A stretch of 64,000 bases of DNA from Coprococcus comes ATCC 27758 (GCF_025149785.1 NZ_CP102277.1:2852001-2916000); one strand, 5' to 3'. Positions 17,541 to 26,221 are shown, counted from the first letter of the stretch. The notes: generated by a model from the letters alone, not told the origin. A program made the numbers and translations.

Positions 17541-17596
17541 AATATACAACAAAACTGACCATAAGTCAATTTGTTTATTGACTTATGGTCAGTTTT
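17541..17596 (-). promoter_or_regulatory. MMPL promoter with double TetR-type operator
   Basis: Minus-strand TTGACT (17564-17569), 17 bp, TATATT (17541-17546). Around it is a perfect inverted repeat, arm AAAACTGACCATAAGTCAA at 17551-17569 and its complement at 17578-17596, loop 8 bases. Each arm itself holds a palindromic TGAC-N5-GTCA core, so two dimer sites cover the spacer and the -35. The mirror arm also gives TTGACT plus ATAATA in the plus direction. Confidence 0.7.
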
Positions 17597-17653
17597 TTTA
17601 ATAATATTGTTTAGACTGATAACCTTATGCGTAATCCTGCTCCATAATATAAC

Positions 17654-17687
17654 AACGGGCAGACTCTGTTCCCCGAATCTGCCCGTT
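17654..17687 (-). terminator. Terminator after codB-like gene
   Basis: Arms AACGGGCAGA (17654-17663) and its complement (17678-17687), followed on the minus strand by TTGTTATATT. The T-run is imperfect, so strength is uncertain. Confidence 0.6.
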
Positions 17688-17703
17688 CATTTACGCTATT
17701 CAT

Positions 17704-18975
17704 TTATGCATTTTCTGCCGCTTCTTCACGATTTTTGCAAACCACCTGTCCAGCCACATAGCAGACCGCTGCAACTGCCATACCATTGATCGAAGCAATT
17801 CCCCATGACACAAGATTTGCTACCACTGCACCTGCAATCACACCGATCACGGCAAACCAGTTCACAGTTTTGATTTCTACTTTATCACTGTCGTACTCCT
17901 TCTTATTTATAAAGTACGAGAGCACCAGGATAATCCCTACCGGCGGAAGGGTACAGTTCAGTACGTTCAGCCAGTTACAGAAATTGTAATACAGCCATAC
18001 AGAAAGAAGTGTTCCGATAATACCTGAAATCAGAACCATCGGTTTCTTCTTCTGCCGGAAAATATTTGCCAGTCCAAGACCTGCTGAATACAGCGCATTG
18101 TCGTTGGTGGTCCAGATATTGAGTCCCAGAACCAGAATCGCCATATAGAACAGATTCAGACGGATCATAACCTCAAAGATATCATTTCCGCCAACGAAAA
18201 TATAGGCAATCGCCCCAAAAAAGAACATCAGCGAATTCCCGATAAAGAATGCTACAACCGTTGCAATTGTACCTGATTTGGCATCCTTTGCAAATCTTGC
18301 AAAGTTCGGAGTTGCCGTTCCGCCTGATACAAAGGAACCGACTACCATACCCGCTCCACCGATCACGGTCACAGATCCACTGGATACTGCAAACTGGTCA
18401 ACGATCGTTCCATTTCCCTGACGAACTGCCATCACCATTGCTACCGTTCCAAGAATCGCAACGAGCGGAACTGCAATATAGCTTACCACCGTAAGGGAAT
18501 CAATTCCGAAATATGCAGAAGCGGTCATACAGCCTCCTGCAACCAATACCAGAGCCCACATCGCAGCCTTACTTCCACCGAGAAGTTCTCCTGATACCGG
18601 GATTGCAAACATCGCAACACCCACACCGAACCATCCGATCTGAGTGAAGCTGATCATTGCAGAAGAAAGATAAGATCCTTTTTCTCCAAACGCTCTTTTT
18701 GCCAGAAGATCCATGCTAAGTCCGGTCTTTGCACCTACATATCCCAGAAGTCCTGTATACACACCAAGGATCGCTCCTCCAAGGAGAAGGGACTTGATAA
18801 ATCCCCAGAAATCAAGTCCTGCTGCCATCTGCTGCCCAACCCACATACTTGCCGAGAAAAATGTAAATCCCAGCATGATCATAAACATGGTCAGGAAACC
18901 TTTTCTGCCCTCTTTCGGAACTGCCTGGTCCGCATAGTCAATATCAACAGTTGTATCTTTCGTTTTTTTGCTCAT
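17704..18975 (-). CDS. Cytosine permease-like transporter (NCS1 family)
   Basis: A 423-residue protein with about twelve helices: GFLTMFMIMLGFTFFSASMW, KTGLSMDLLAKRAFGEKGSY, ISFTQIGWFGVGVAMFAIPV, and FVSGGTATPNFARFAKDAKS. These match CodB and related NCS1 nucleobase carriers. It is 44 bases downstream of a phosphoribosyltransferase-like gene, which suggests a nucleobase uptake-and-salvage pair, but no cytosine deaminase is present, so cytosine is not proven as substrate. Confidence 0.85.
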   Translation of the reverse strand: MSKKTKDTTVDIDYADQAVPKEGRKGFLTMFMIMLGFTFFSASMWVGQQMAAGLDFWGFIKSLLLGGAILGVYTGLLGYVGAKTGLSMDLLAKRAFGEKGSYLSSAMISFTQIGWFGVGVAMFAIPVSGELLGGSKAAMWALVLVAGGCMTASAYFGIDSLTVVSYIAVPLVAILGTVAMVMAVRQGNGTIVDQFAVSSGSVTVIGGAGMVVGSFVSGGTATPNFARFAKDAKSGTIATVVAFFIGNSLMFFFGAIAYIFVGGNDIFEVMIRLNLFYMAILVLGLNIWTTNDNALYSAGLGLANIFRQKKKPMVLISGIIGTLLSVWLYYNFCNWLNVLNCTLPPVGIILVLSYFINKKEYDSDKVEIKTVNWFAVIGVIAGAVVANLVSWGIASINGMAVAAVCYVAGQVVCKNREEAAENA

Positions 18976-19019
18976 TTTTTACCTCATTCCATTCTCTGTG
19001 ATCAACAAGTTCATTCTTT

Positions 19020-20108
19020 TTATAGCATATATTTCTTCAAAGAATCGGTAAATTCGGTAATTCTCTGATCTGCCAGTTCTTTTAATGTAATATTTTTCAT
19101 ACTCTCGATATATCCCTGTTCCTGACGGTACAGCCACTTGGTGTCTGCCGGACGGATCTTCTCATAGTGGTTCTTCTCGATCCAGTCCTCATAACTGATC
19201 GGTGTCGGGTATCCAATCTTTTCATCAAGCAGTTCTTTAAAATCGATCTTATCTGCTCTCTCTTTGATTCCTTCCCAGAATTCCAGAACTTCCTCTACAT
19301 GCTCATGAATCTCATAGCGTCTTGCCCCGCCATCGTAGATGATACATTTTTCAAAAAGCGGACTGCACATGGAAAGTGTCTCTCTTCTGAACTCCGGCGC
19401 GATGATTCCGTCCTTCCAGTAGAAGTCCACATCCGGAAGGTTGATTCCTGACACACCTTTATCCTGATAAGTACTGAAAATTCCTTCATAATACACGGTA
19501 ATGAACCCTTCAAATTCCGGCCAGAACTCACGGATCTCTCTGGTAAGATTCTCAAGAATCTCAATTCCCTTTGTCCCACCAATTGTGAAAATGATAATAT
19601 TACGAAGCTTTGCTCCGTTCTTCCTGTAAAAATCTGTCACATAGCGCAGGCAGTGAATCAGAGTCTCCCCACTTGCAATGATATCTCCGATCATCAGTGT
19701 GCTGTCCGGAACCATGGTAAGCTTACTATATTTGATTTCAAGCCCTGCAATCTCTTCATCCGCAAATACACGTTCACTGGATAAGAAACTGATATCGTGT
19801 ACACGGATGTGCTCTCTGTAGCAGCTTTCCTCCAACGGATAGTTCAACGCTCCTCTCAAGATAGAAAGAATATTTGCAGTTGTCACTTTCTTTTGTTCTT
19901 TAAAATAATAGAGCATCTGAGATGTAGAAGGAATCAAGCAGTCATATACCTCATATCCGACGATCTCCGGTGTATTCAGAAGCTTTCTTGTCTCTGCTTC
20001 CGATACAACATAATATTCATTTACATAGTTCCCGCCGGCCAGTTTATAACAGGCTACACCCTGTTCATTAAATTCCGGCACCAGCTTAACCTGATTCCAA
20101 TTTTTCAT
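19020..20108 (-). CDS. Phosphoribosyltransferase-fold protein, function unknown
   Basis: A 362-residue protein. Residues about 75-160 resemble a type I phosphoribosyltransferase: NILSILRGALNYPLEESC (pyrophosphate-loop position) and DSTLMIGDIIASGETLIHCL (the PRPP loop, normally DDxxxTGxT, with Asp142 conserved and Ser146-Gly-Glu-Thr in place of TGGT). The C-terminal 150 residues (YPTPISYEDWIEKNHYEKIR) match nothing I can name. ATG at 20106-20108 follows AAGGGG; an upstream in-frame GTG at 20138 lies in the dyad region and is rejected. With the codB-like gene it may salvage an imported base. Function is inference. Confidence 0.65.
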   Translation of the reverse strand: MKNWNQVKLVPEFNEQGVACYKLAGGNYVNEYYVVSEAETRKLLNTPEIVGYEVYDCLIPSTSQMLYYFKEQKKVTTANILSILRGALNYPLEESCYREHIRVHDISFLSSERVFADEEIAGLEIKYSKLTMVPDSTLMIGDIIASGETLIHCLRYVTDFYRKNGAKLRNIIIFTIGGTKGIEILENLTREIREFWPEFEGFITVYYEGIFSTYQDKGVSGINLPDVDFYWKDGIIAPEFRRETLSMCSPLFEKCIIYDGGARRYEIHEHVEEVLEFWEGIKERADKIDFKELLDEKIGYPTPISYEDWIEKNHYEKIRPADTKWLYRQEQGYIESMKNITLKELADQRITEFTDSLKKYML

Positions 20109-20134
20109 CTGTGATTTTCCCCTTTTCTGTAAGT

Positions 20135-20194
20135 CCACTTTTCATAACAATAAACATTCTACAAAATGTTATGCTGAAAGTGGGGGAATGTCAA
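20135..20194 (-). promoter_or_regulatory. Promoter and dyad upstream of the PRT-like gene
   Basis: Minus-strand TTGACA (20189-20194), 17 bp, TAACAT (20166-20171). It overlaps a long interrupted dyad: CCACTTT (20135-20141) with AAAGTGG (20177-20183) and CATAACA (20143-20149) with TGTTATG (20167-20173), plus an inner AACATT/AATGTT pair. The dyad covers the -10 and start site and is a likely operator or 5' hairpin. The 20195-20415 stretch is AT-rich and shows nothing else. Confidence 0.6.
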
Positions 20195-20415
20195 GTGGAA
20201 ATTTGAAAAGTCGCCAACATTTTCATTTCATATAGAAATCTCCGCGATTTTATATGCTTTCCATATATTTGTAACATTTTTCCACCTTTATCTATACCTG
20301 TTTGCCACATTTTTCTTTGTTTTTCAAATAGTATTTGTAACATTTTTCTTATAAATATAAAATTTCAAACCAGACTACATATTTACAACGACGTATAAAT
20401 CTTCTCTTTTGCATA

Positions 20416-20455
20416 AAAGGAGAACGATATCTCATAAAAAATACCGTTCCCCTTT
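20416..20455 (-). terminator. Terminator of the nucleoside operon
   Basis: Imperfect 15-bp arms AAAGGAGAACGATAT (20416-20430) and ATACCGTTCCCCTTT (20441-20455), seven bases after the gntR stop. The loop carries T6 on the minus strand and the tail is only weakly T-rich. Confidence 0.55.
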
Positions 20456-20462
20456 GCTTTTC

Positions 20463-21200
20463 TTATCTCACCTGATCAATATAGAATTTAAATTTATCTG
20501 TTCGATAATAGCATTTGAAATTCTCGATCGGAATTTCTCTTCCATTCACAATGCCATATGTAATACAACGAAACAGAATAATCGGTGTTCCTTCCTCGAT
20601 GTCCAAATACTCGGCAATTTCATCCTGTGCCCCGATCGCCTCAATCGTTCTTCTTGCCTTTGTTATCTTAACACCATAAACTTCTGTTATGATCTGATAA
20701 AGGGATTCCTTTTTCAAATCATACTTTGATAAACCCGGAAAAATCTTTTCCGGCAGAAAAGTCAGCGTATAGTTTAGCGGCTCTTTATCTGCATATAAGA
20801 TTCTTCCTATCATATAAACATTATCACTGGTTGTAATCTCAAGTGCTTTTGCTCTCTTTACATTCGCATCAACCAGCTCTGAAACAACAACTTTTTTACT
20901 TGGTGTCAGTCCCAGCTTTAATACATCTTCCGTACAACTCGTAATTGAAAAAAGATTGTTACTTCCTTCATCCGTCTTTACATAGGTTCCTTTTCCCTGG
21001 ACTTTGTACAAATATCCTTCTGTGACCAATTCATCAATCGCTTTCCGGATCGTAATTCTGCTGACCTGATAAGTCTCCATCAATTCTCTTTCGCTCGGAA
21101 TCGGCTCCTTTGAATCGTAAACTTCATTATCAATATTCTCTACGATTGCCTTCTTCACAAGATAATATTTAGGTAACTTTTCGTCGAACATCTCCTTCAC
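20463..21200 (-). CDS. GntR/HutC-family repressor with UTRA domain
   Basis: A 245-residue protein: winged helix at about 10-75 (SKEPIPSERELMETYQVSRI, ITIRKAIDELVTEGYLYKVQ, GKGTYVKT) and a UTRA effector domain (about 90-245; NVYMIGRILYADKEPLNYTL). It is the last gene of the nucleoside operon, 38 bases after the TrpA-like gene, so it most likely senses a pathway metabolite and represses the promoter before the BMP gene, where a 16-bp dyad lies at 30988-31003. Start is GTG at 21200 or ATG at 21191; both have plausible ribosome sites. Confidence 0.88.
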   Translation of the reverse strand: MKEMFDEKLPKYYLVKKAIVENIDNEVYDSKEPIPSERELMETYQVSRITIRKAIDELVTEGYLYKVQGKGTYVKTDEGSNNLFSITSCTEDVLKLGLTPSKKVVVSELVDANVKRAKALEITTSDNVYMIGRILYADKEPLNYTLTFLPEKIFPGLSKYDLKKESLYQIITEVYGVKITKARRTIEAIGAQDEIAEYLDIEEGTPIILFRCITYGIVNGREIPIENFKCYYRTDKFKFYIDQVR

Positions 21201-21238
21201 CCCATCTCACCTTTTTTGATCACAGAATATTCCAAGTG

Positions 21239-21958
21239 TTAACACATAGCTTTAAATTCCCTGATCTTTTCTTTCATTGCAGGAATATTTTCATGAAGTT
21301 TTAGAATTGTACTGCCAACGAACGCTGCATCCCCGCCTGCCTCTCTTACTAGTCTTACATCTTCTGGTGCATGAACGCCTACCCCACAATAAATAGGTCT
21401 TTCAATTCCACAGCTTCTTAAATACTCTACACAATCTTTTAATGTAGGATATTCCTCATTTTTTTGCTGTGTATCATACGGCTTCGCCTGTAAATATACA
21501 AATCCATTTGATTGTTTTGCCATTTCCACTTCTTCTTTCGGTAAATGGAACTGTACATAACAAGATACCTGAAGCCCCGCTGCAATTATCTTATTTTTAA
21601 TAATATCATCTTTTAAGCCAACAAGCAAAATATCTTTTAAATTATTTGTCAGGCAGAACTCAATAAATCTGTCTACACCAATCTCTTCAACTGTATTTTC
21701 ATATGCCAGAACCAGAATCTTCACATCTGGAAGTCTCTTCTGAATGGCAACAATTGAATCCATATATTTTTCATAATCATCGCAAGCCTCCAGTGCTTTT
21801 TTCATTCTTCCTGCAATATAATCACTCTCCAGGTATGGATTTCTGGATGGAAAATCCACTTCCATCATTCTGCATCCTGCATCTGCATATTCTACTGCCA
21901 TATTATAACTTGCTTCAATTGTAGGATATCCATTTGATAAATAACAAATAATCTCCAT
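21239..21958 (-). CDS. TrpA-like TIM-barrel lyase
   Basis: A 239-residue protein related to tryptophan synthase alpha: MEIICYLSNGYPTIEASYNM, then AGCRMMEVDFPSRNPYLESD, and the C-terminal phosphate site YCGVGVHAPEDVRLV plus GGDAAFVGSTILK. The position of catalytic Glu49 is kept (Glu33) but the Asp60 position aligns with Glu44. No other trp gene is present; it sits in a nucleoside catabolic operon three bases after the iron alcohol dehydrogenase. By analogy it may carry out a retro-aldol cleavage of a sugar phosphate derivative. Not a tryptophan gene in my view; substrate unknown. Confidence 0.7.
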   Translation of the reverse strand: MEIICYLSNGYPTIEASYNMAVEYADAGCRMMEVDFPSRNPYLESDYIAGRMKKALEACDDYEKYMDSIVAIQKRLPDVKILVLAYENTVEEIGVDRFIEFCLTNNLKDILLVGLKDDIIKNKIIAAGLQVSCYVQFHLPKEEVEMAKQSNGFVYLQAKPYDTQQKNEEYPTLKDCVEYLRSCGIERPIYCGVGVHAPEDVRLVREAGGDAAFVGSTILKLHENIPAMKEKIREFKAMC

Positions 21959-21960
21959 TT

Positions 21961-23109
21961 TTATTCTCCTCTGTACACCTTGATAAATAATTCTTTAAAT
22001 TCGTCAATTTCCGGAATAACCGGATTTGTTTTTGTGCATCCATCAGCTTTTGCAAGCGGAGCCATCTCATCCAGTTTTTCCATATATTTTTCTTCATCCG
22101 GAATGATCTCTTTAAAGCATTTTGGAATATTTAACTTTTCATTTAACGCTTCTACTGCTTCATGAAGATTTTCTGCTCCGATTCTCTTTGCAAATTTTGC
22201 ATAAACTTCTTTCGCAGTTTCATTCTGCTCATTATATCTGATGATGTACGGCAAAATAATGGCGTCTGCCAGACCATGTGATACATGGAAAATACCACCG
22301 ATTGTATGCGCCATAGAATGTACAATTCCAAGCGATACATTGGTAAATGCAATTCCAGCTACCATAGATGCCTGTACCATAGTCTCTCTTGCTTTTATAT
22401 CATTGCCATTCTCATATGCAGTCGGTAAAGTTTCCATAATATCCTGGGCTGCCTGGCTTGCAAGAATATCTGACAGATAATTTGCACGGTTTGAAGCAAG
22501 TGCTTCCAGTGCATGGGTAAGCGCATCCATTCCTGTCTCTGCGGTAATCTTAGCCGGCATAGACATTGTTACTTCCGGATCACAGATTGCGATATCCGGC
22601 ATCATTTCCATATTTCCAACACCATGCTTTAATCCTTTTTCATTATCTGAAATTACGATAGAACGTGAAACTTCACTCGCTGTTCCACTTGTTGAAGGAA
22701 TACAACACATTCTTGCTTTACCTCGTAATTTCGGAAATTCATTCGGTGGAAGAATATCTTCCATCTGAGTCAGTTCCGGATGTTCATAAAAGATCCACAT
22801 TGCTTTTGCAGCATCCATTGCTGATCCACCGCCAAGTCCGACAATCAGATCTGGTTCAAATTCCAGCATTTCATTTCTTCCTCTGAGTACAGTTTCAAAA
22901 GACGGATCTGGTTCTACGCCTCTGATAACCATTGTTTCAGCACCGGTTTCTTTAAAATATCCTTCTACCTTTGCCAGCATTCCACTCTTTTCCATGCTAT
23001 GTCCGCCAATAACAATACTGACTTTTTTTGCTTTAATTGTCTTAATATATGCAAGACTTCCTTCTCCAAACATCAATTCTGATCCTGCAAGTTTCATTGG
23101 TCGCATCAT
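21961..23109 (-). CDS. Iron-containing alcohol dehydrogenase (type III)
   Basis: A 382-residue protein with the NAD motif LIVGLGGGSAMDAAKAMW, CIPSTSGTASEVSRSIVIS, and metal ligands in GMDALTHALEAL, HSMAHTIGGIFH and VSHGLADAI, all typical of class III Fe/Zn alcohol dehydrogenases. It should interconvert an aldehyde and an alcohol with NAD(P)H. Within this operon a likely job is to dispose of the aldehyde released by an aldolase step. It lies between the btpA-like and trpA-like genes with short gaps. Only distantly similar to the dehydrogenase at 12414-13526. Confidence 0.88.
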   Translation of the reverse strand: MMRPMKLAGSELMFGEGSLAYIKTIKAKKVSIVIGGHSMEKSGMLAKVEGYFKETGAETMVIRGVEPDPSFETVLRGRNEMLEFEPDLIVGLGGGSAMDAAKAMWIFYEHPELTQMEDILPPNEFPKLRGKARMCCIPSTSGTASEVSRSIVISDNEKGLKHGVGNMEMMPDIAICDPEVTMSMPAKITAETGMDALTHALEALASNRANYLSDILASQAAQDIMETLPTAYENGNDIKARETMVQASMVAGIAFTNVSLGIVHSMAHTIGGIFHVSHGLADAIILPYIIRYNEQNETAKEVYAKFAKRIGAENLHEAVEALNEKLNIPKCFKEIIPDEEKYMEKLDEMAPLAKADGCTKTNPVIPEIDEFKELFIKVYRGE

Positions 23110-23129
23110 TTTTATCTTCCTGCCTTTCT

Positions 23130-23918
23130 CTATTTCAATCCATCTAATACTTTCTTAACCAGTTCATAAGAGATTGGATTTGTTAAAATTCCTCCCTCTT
23201 TCAAGCTGGAACCGATAATCGCACCATCTGCTGTCTGAAGCTGATCATGAATATTTTCTGCATTTACACCACTTCCTGCAAACACCGGAAGATTTACAAC
23301 ATTTTTCACTCTCTTAATCAGATCCAGTGGTGTCTCTTCTCCAACCTGTGTACCTGTAACAATAATTCCGTCTGCTCCGTTTGATGCAGCATCTTTTGCT
23401 GACTGCTCAATCGTAATATGTTCTCTTAACATATGCGCATGTTTTACCTGCACATCGGCAAGAATTTTAACATTTTCCTGTCCCATCATCTTGCGATATT
23501 CCATACATTTCTTTGCACATGGCTGAATAATTCCATCTGTAAACAATACTGTATCCACAAATACTGGAACTCTGATAAAGGATGCTCCTACCATTGCAGC
23601 AATCGCAATATCTGCTTCACAGTCATTAAACGCTGCGTCAAGTCCTACTGGAATCTGAACTGCCTGTTTCACAGCATATGCTGCAGCTGTAAGTGCCGCT
23701 ACCTGTGCTTTATTTAAAAAAGCGGAAAAAGGTGTATCCCCCATATTTTCTACAATAACAGCATCTACCCCTGCTTTTTCAAGCGTAACTGCATCCTGAA
23801 CTGCACGATCAATAATTCGCTGATAATCTCCATCAAATCCTGCTGTCGTCGGAAGAGGAAGACAATGCACCATTCCGATTACTGTCTGTGAATTTAAGGT
23901 AAGTATTTCTTTACTCAT
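23130..23918 (-). CDS. BtpA/SgcQ family TIM-barrel protein
   Basis: A 262-residue protein with the BtpA/SgcQ pattern: GMVHCLPLPTTAGFDGDYQR, GVDAVIVENMGDTPF, PVGLDAAFNDCEADIAIAAM, GASFIRVPVFVDTVL, ILADVQVKHAHML, GADGIIVTGTQVGEETPLDL, and PVFAGSGVNAENI. The family was first linked to photosystem I assembly (BtpA) and to a sugar/nucleoside-type operon (SgcQ); chemistry is not settled. The ATG at 23916-23918 is chosen because the upstream ATG touches its own ribosome site. It overlaps the phosphorylase gene by eight bases. Confidence 0.8.
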   Translation of the reverse strand: MSKEILTLNSQTVIGMVHCLPLPTTAGFDGDYQRIIDRAVQDAVTLEKAGVDAVIVENMGDTPFSAFLNKAQVAALTAAAYAVKQAVQIPVGLDAAFNDCEADIAIAAMVGASFIRVPVFVDTVLFTDGIIQPCAKKCMEYRKMMGQENVKILADVQVKHAHMLREHITIEQSAKDAASNGADGIIVTGTQVGEETPLDLIKRVKNVVNLPVFAGSGVNAENIHDQLQTADGAIIGSSLKEGGILTNPISYELVKKVLDGLK

Positions 23919-24678
23919 TTTTACCATCCTCTCTTTTTATATGATAATTATAAATTCCTTCCAATGCTGTTCTGCAAAGCAGATCCTCTGCATCCACCCG
24001 ATCCTGTCCTTTTAAAGTTTCCTTCAAATTTTCAAGCACTGTAACAACTGTTAAAATACAGGTCTTAACTCCCATCAAACGTCCCAGCGTCAAAATACAG
24101 GAGGATTCCATGTCAATTCCTGTTACTCCAAGTTTCTTAACCTCTTCAAATGTCTTTGACATATCCCGTCCACATTCCAGAGAAAACTTGGAATCATGCA
24201 TGCAACTGTAGAAACCATCCATCGTACAGTTCAATCCATTCAGATAACGTTTTCCCATCTGCTGAACTGTTTCATTCATCACATTAACAAGCTCAACATC
24301 TGCGACTGCAGGATAACTCAAATCTACATAACTCTGACTGGTTCCTTCTCGCCTCATTGCGGCAATCGGAATCATAAAATGTCCCAGCATATCATCCTGC
24401 ATAGACATTACTGTCCCCATTCTTACAGCGACCTGCATTCCAGACTCATACATCTCTTCCATCGCAATCGCTGCGGACGGTGCCCCGATTCCCGTCGACG
24501 TTACTGTAATCTCTACTCCTTTATAGGTTCCTGTATATGTATTGAACTCTCTCATGAATGCAACTTTTTTGGGGTTATCCAAATACTTTTTTACAACTTC
24601 TACTCTCCATGGATCTCCCGAAAAAAGTACATATTTCGCAACCGTTTCTTCGCTTGCTCCCATATATAATGTACTCAT
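23911..24678 (-). CDS. Nucleoside phosphorylase (PNP/UDP family)
   Basis: A 255-residue protein of the PNP_UDP_1 family: VLFSGDPWRVEVVKKYLDNP (phosphate site), EITVTSTGIGAPSAAIAMEE, AVRMGTVMSMQ, and GVTGIDMESSCILTLGRLMG, whose Met-Glu binds the ribose. It splits a nucleoside with phosphate to base and (deoxy)ribose-1-phosphate in the cytosol. The usual RxGT is kept as RMGT. Most like uridine phosphorylases, though base choice cannot be fixed by eye. ATG at 24678 stands eight bases after AAAGGGG; another ATG at 24684 is too close. Key enzyme for reading the operon as nucleoside catabolism. Confidence 0.85.
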   Translation of the reverse strand: MSTLYMGASEETVAKYVLFSGDPWRVEVVKKYLDNPKKVAFMREFNTYTGTYKGVEITVTSTGIGAPSAAIAMEEMYESGMQVAVRMGTVMSMQDDMLGHFMIPIAAMRREGTSQSYVDLSYPAVADVELVNVMNETVQQMGKRYLNGLNCTMDGFYSCMHDSKFSLECGRDMSKTFEEVKKLGVTGIDMESSCILTLGRLMGVKTCILTVVTVLENLKETLKGQDRVDAEDLLCRTALEGIYNYHIKREDGKNE

Positions 24679-24692
24679 CTGCATTTCCCCTT

Positions 24693-25631
24693 TCAGCGTA
24701 ATGTTTCAAATTTCTGTAATAATTCCTGTTCTGTTGGCGCATTTGTACAGCACCCTTCTGCCTGTAAAACAAAGTAAGATAATACACTTCCAAGCCTACA
24801 GCAGTCTGCCGGAGAATATCCATGTAAATATCCATAAACAAATCCTGCCATGTAAGCATCTCCCGATCCAGTTGCATCTACTACCTGTTCCACTTGACAA
24901 ATTCCAATCTCTTCTTTCCGTATTTTTCCGTCTTCCCGCACATAACAAATGCTTCCGTCTTTTCCCAGAGTTGTCACAATAATATCTGCTTTTCCAATTT
25001 TAAACAGCTCTGTAATCGTATTTAGTCCGAAAAGCTTTTCAATAATTTCACATTCTACTTCATTTGTGAAAATGATTTTGCTTTCTGTTAACAACTGTTT
25101 CAAAAATGGTTCTGGAAATGCATCAAAATCATCTTTCATTCCAAAAACTACCGGTACATGATGCTTTTTACATTTTGCAAAAAACTCTTCATTGTCTGGT
25201 CTTGATGCAACGGTTATCACTCCCAGCTTTGCCGTTTCAAACAAGCTGTCTTTCATTTTCTGTGCATATCTTCCATCCATTGCTCCAGGATAAAATATGG
25301 TAATATGATCGTTATTATTATCCTGTAACAAATAACATACACTGGTTGCTTCCTCTGCTATTTGTGTAATCCCATCCTGTGGTACATTTCCTTCTTCCAG
25401 AAACTTTTTAAAACCATTACTTTCATAATCTCCGCCTACTCTTAAAACTGGCATTGCCTTCATTCCAAGCCGGCAAAGTGCATAGGCAATATTTACAGAA
25501 CAGCCTCCGTAAAAAATTTTTGAATTGGATTTATTTGTAACCAGTGATGTAAATCCCACTTTGGCAGGTGTTGCTATTTTTATAATGTGATCCATACTTA
25601 CATAGCCGCTTGTCAGAACATCTACTTTCAT
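24693..25631 (-). CDS. PfkB-family carbohydrate/nucleoside kinase
   Basis: A 312-residue ribokinase-fold protein: N-terminal DVLTSGYVSMDHIIKI, substrate region KIFYGGCSVNIAYALCRLGM, and the anion-hole/catalytic motif VDATGSGDAYMAGFVYGYLH with the general-base Asp. It phosphorylates a sugar or nucleoside using ATP. In this operon the substrate may be the imported nucleoside or the released sugar. It lies 12 bases after the isochorismatase-like gene and 14 before the phosphorylase. Confidence 0.85.
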   Translation of the reverse strand: MKVDVLTSGYVSMDHIIKIATPAKVGFTSLVTNKSNSKIFYGGCSVNIAYALCRLGMKAMPVLRVGGDYESNGFKKFLEEGNVPQDGITQIAEEATSVCYLLQDNNNDHITIFYPGAMDGRYAQKMKDSLFETAKLGVITVASRPDNEEFFAKCKKHHVPVVFGMKDDFDAFPEPFLKQLLTESKIIFTNEVECEIIEKLFGLNTITELFKIGKADIIVTTLGKDGSICYVREDGKIRKEEIGICQVEQVVDATGSGDAYMAGFVYGYLHGYSPADCCRLGSVLSYFVLQAEGCCTNAPTEQELLQKFETLR

Positions 25632-25643
25632 TATCCGTGCCTC

Positions 25644-26210
25644 CTACAACTGTCCCTCTTCCAGCATCTTGCTGAATGTATTCATATCGATGACTTTTCC
25701 CAGATACTTATCAATATCTGTCAGATGAACTTCATTAACTGTTTCTGAATTCGTTGCCACACATTCCCGGATAACATATGGGTTGTAATTCAGATAAAAT
25801 GCATCTGTCACCGTTGCCCGAATGCAGCAGTTTGTTTTCGTTCCAACAACGACTACATTTTCCACTTCATTTTCCCGCAATACCAGATCCAGGTCTGTGC
25901 CGAAGAATCCACTGTACCTTCTCTTTCGGATGACATAATCTTTCTTTTCATCAACTTCCAACATTGGATCAATTTCAATTCCAAAAGTCCCTTCTATACA
26001 ATTTGGTCTCATGGACTGTGCTTTTTTATCTACTTTATCTTTTCTGTTACAGTGCTGTAAAAAAACAATCAGCAGTTCATGTTTCCGGCTTTCATCCAGA
26101 ACCTTTTTAATCCGTGGAAGAATCTTTTGATTCTCAGGATAAAATACCAGACCTTCCGGATCCGTAAAATCGCGAACCATGTCCACAATAATCAATGCTG
26201 TCTTTGCCAT
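25644..26210 (-). CDS. Isochorismatase-family cysteine hydrolase
   Basis: A 188-residue protein with the catalytic triad in place: Asp10 (LIIVDMVRDF), Lys96 (VIRKRRYSGF) and Cys129 (GTKTNCCIRATVTDAF). The metal-binding DxH...H set of nicotinamidases is absent, so it is more like carbamoylsarcosine amidase or ureidoacrylate amidohydrolase relatives, which split amide or carbamoyl groups. In this operon it might act on the base or a base fragment; this is inference. It follows the permease gene by 11 bases. Confidence 0.82.
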   Translation of the reverse strand: MAKTALIIVDMVRDFTDPEGLVFYPENQKILPRIKKVLDESRKHELLIVFLQHCNRKDKVDKKAQSMRPNCIEGTFGIEIDPMLEVDEKKDYVIRKRRYSGFFGTDLDLVLRENEVENVVVVGTKTNCCIRATVTDAFYLNYNPYVIRECVATNSETVNEVHLTDIDKYLGKVIDMNTFSKMLEEGQL

Positions 26211-26221
26211 TTTCCTCCCCC

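Noticed and set aside
17571-17789. 72-codon plus-strand reading downstream of the mirrored MMPL promoter
   Set aside because: It runs antisense over the codB terminator and 3' end and has no family resemblance.
21239-21958. Tryptophan synthase alpha subunit for tryptophan synthesis
   Set aside because: No other trp genes nearby, nucleoside operon context, and an altered catalytic position.
25644-26210. Nicotinamidase
   Set aside because: The catalytic triad is present but the metal-binding DxH...H residues of nicotinamidases are not.
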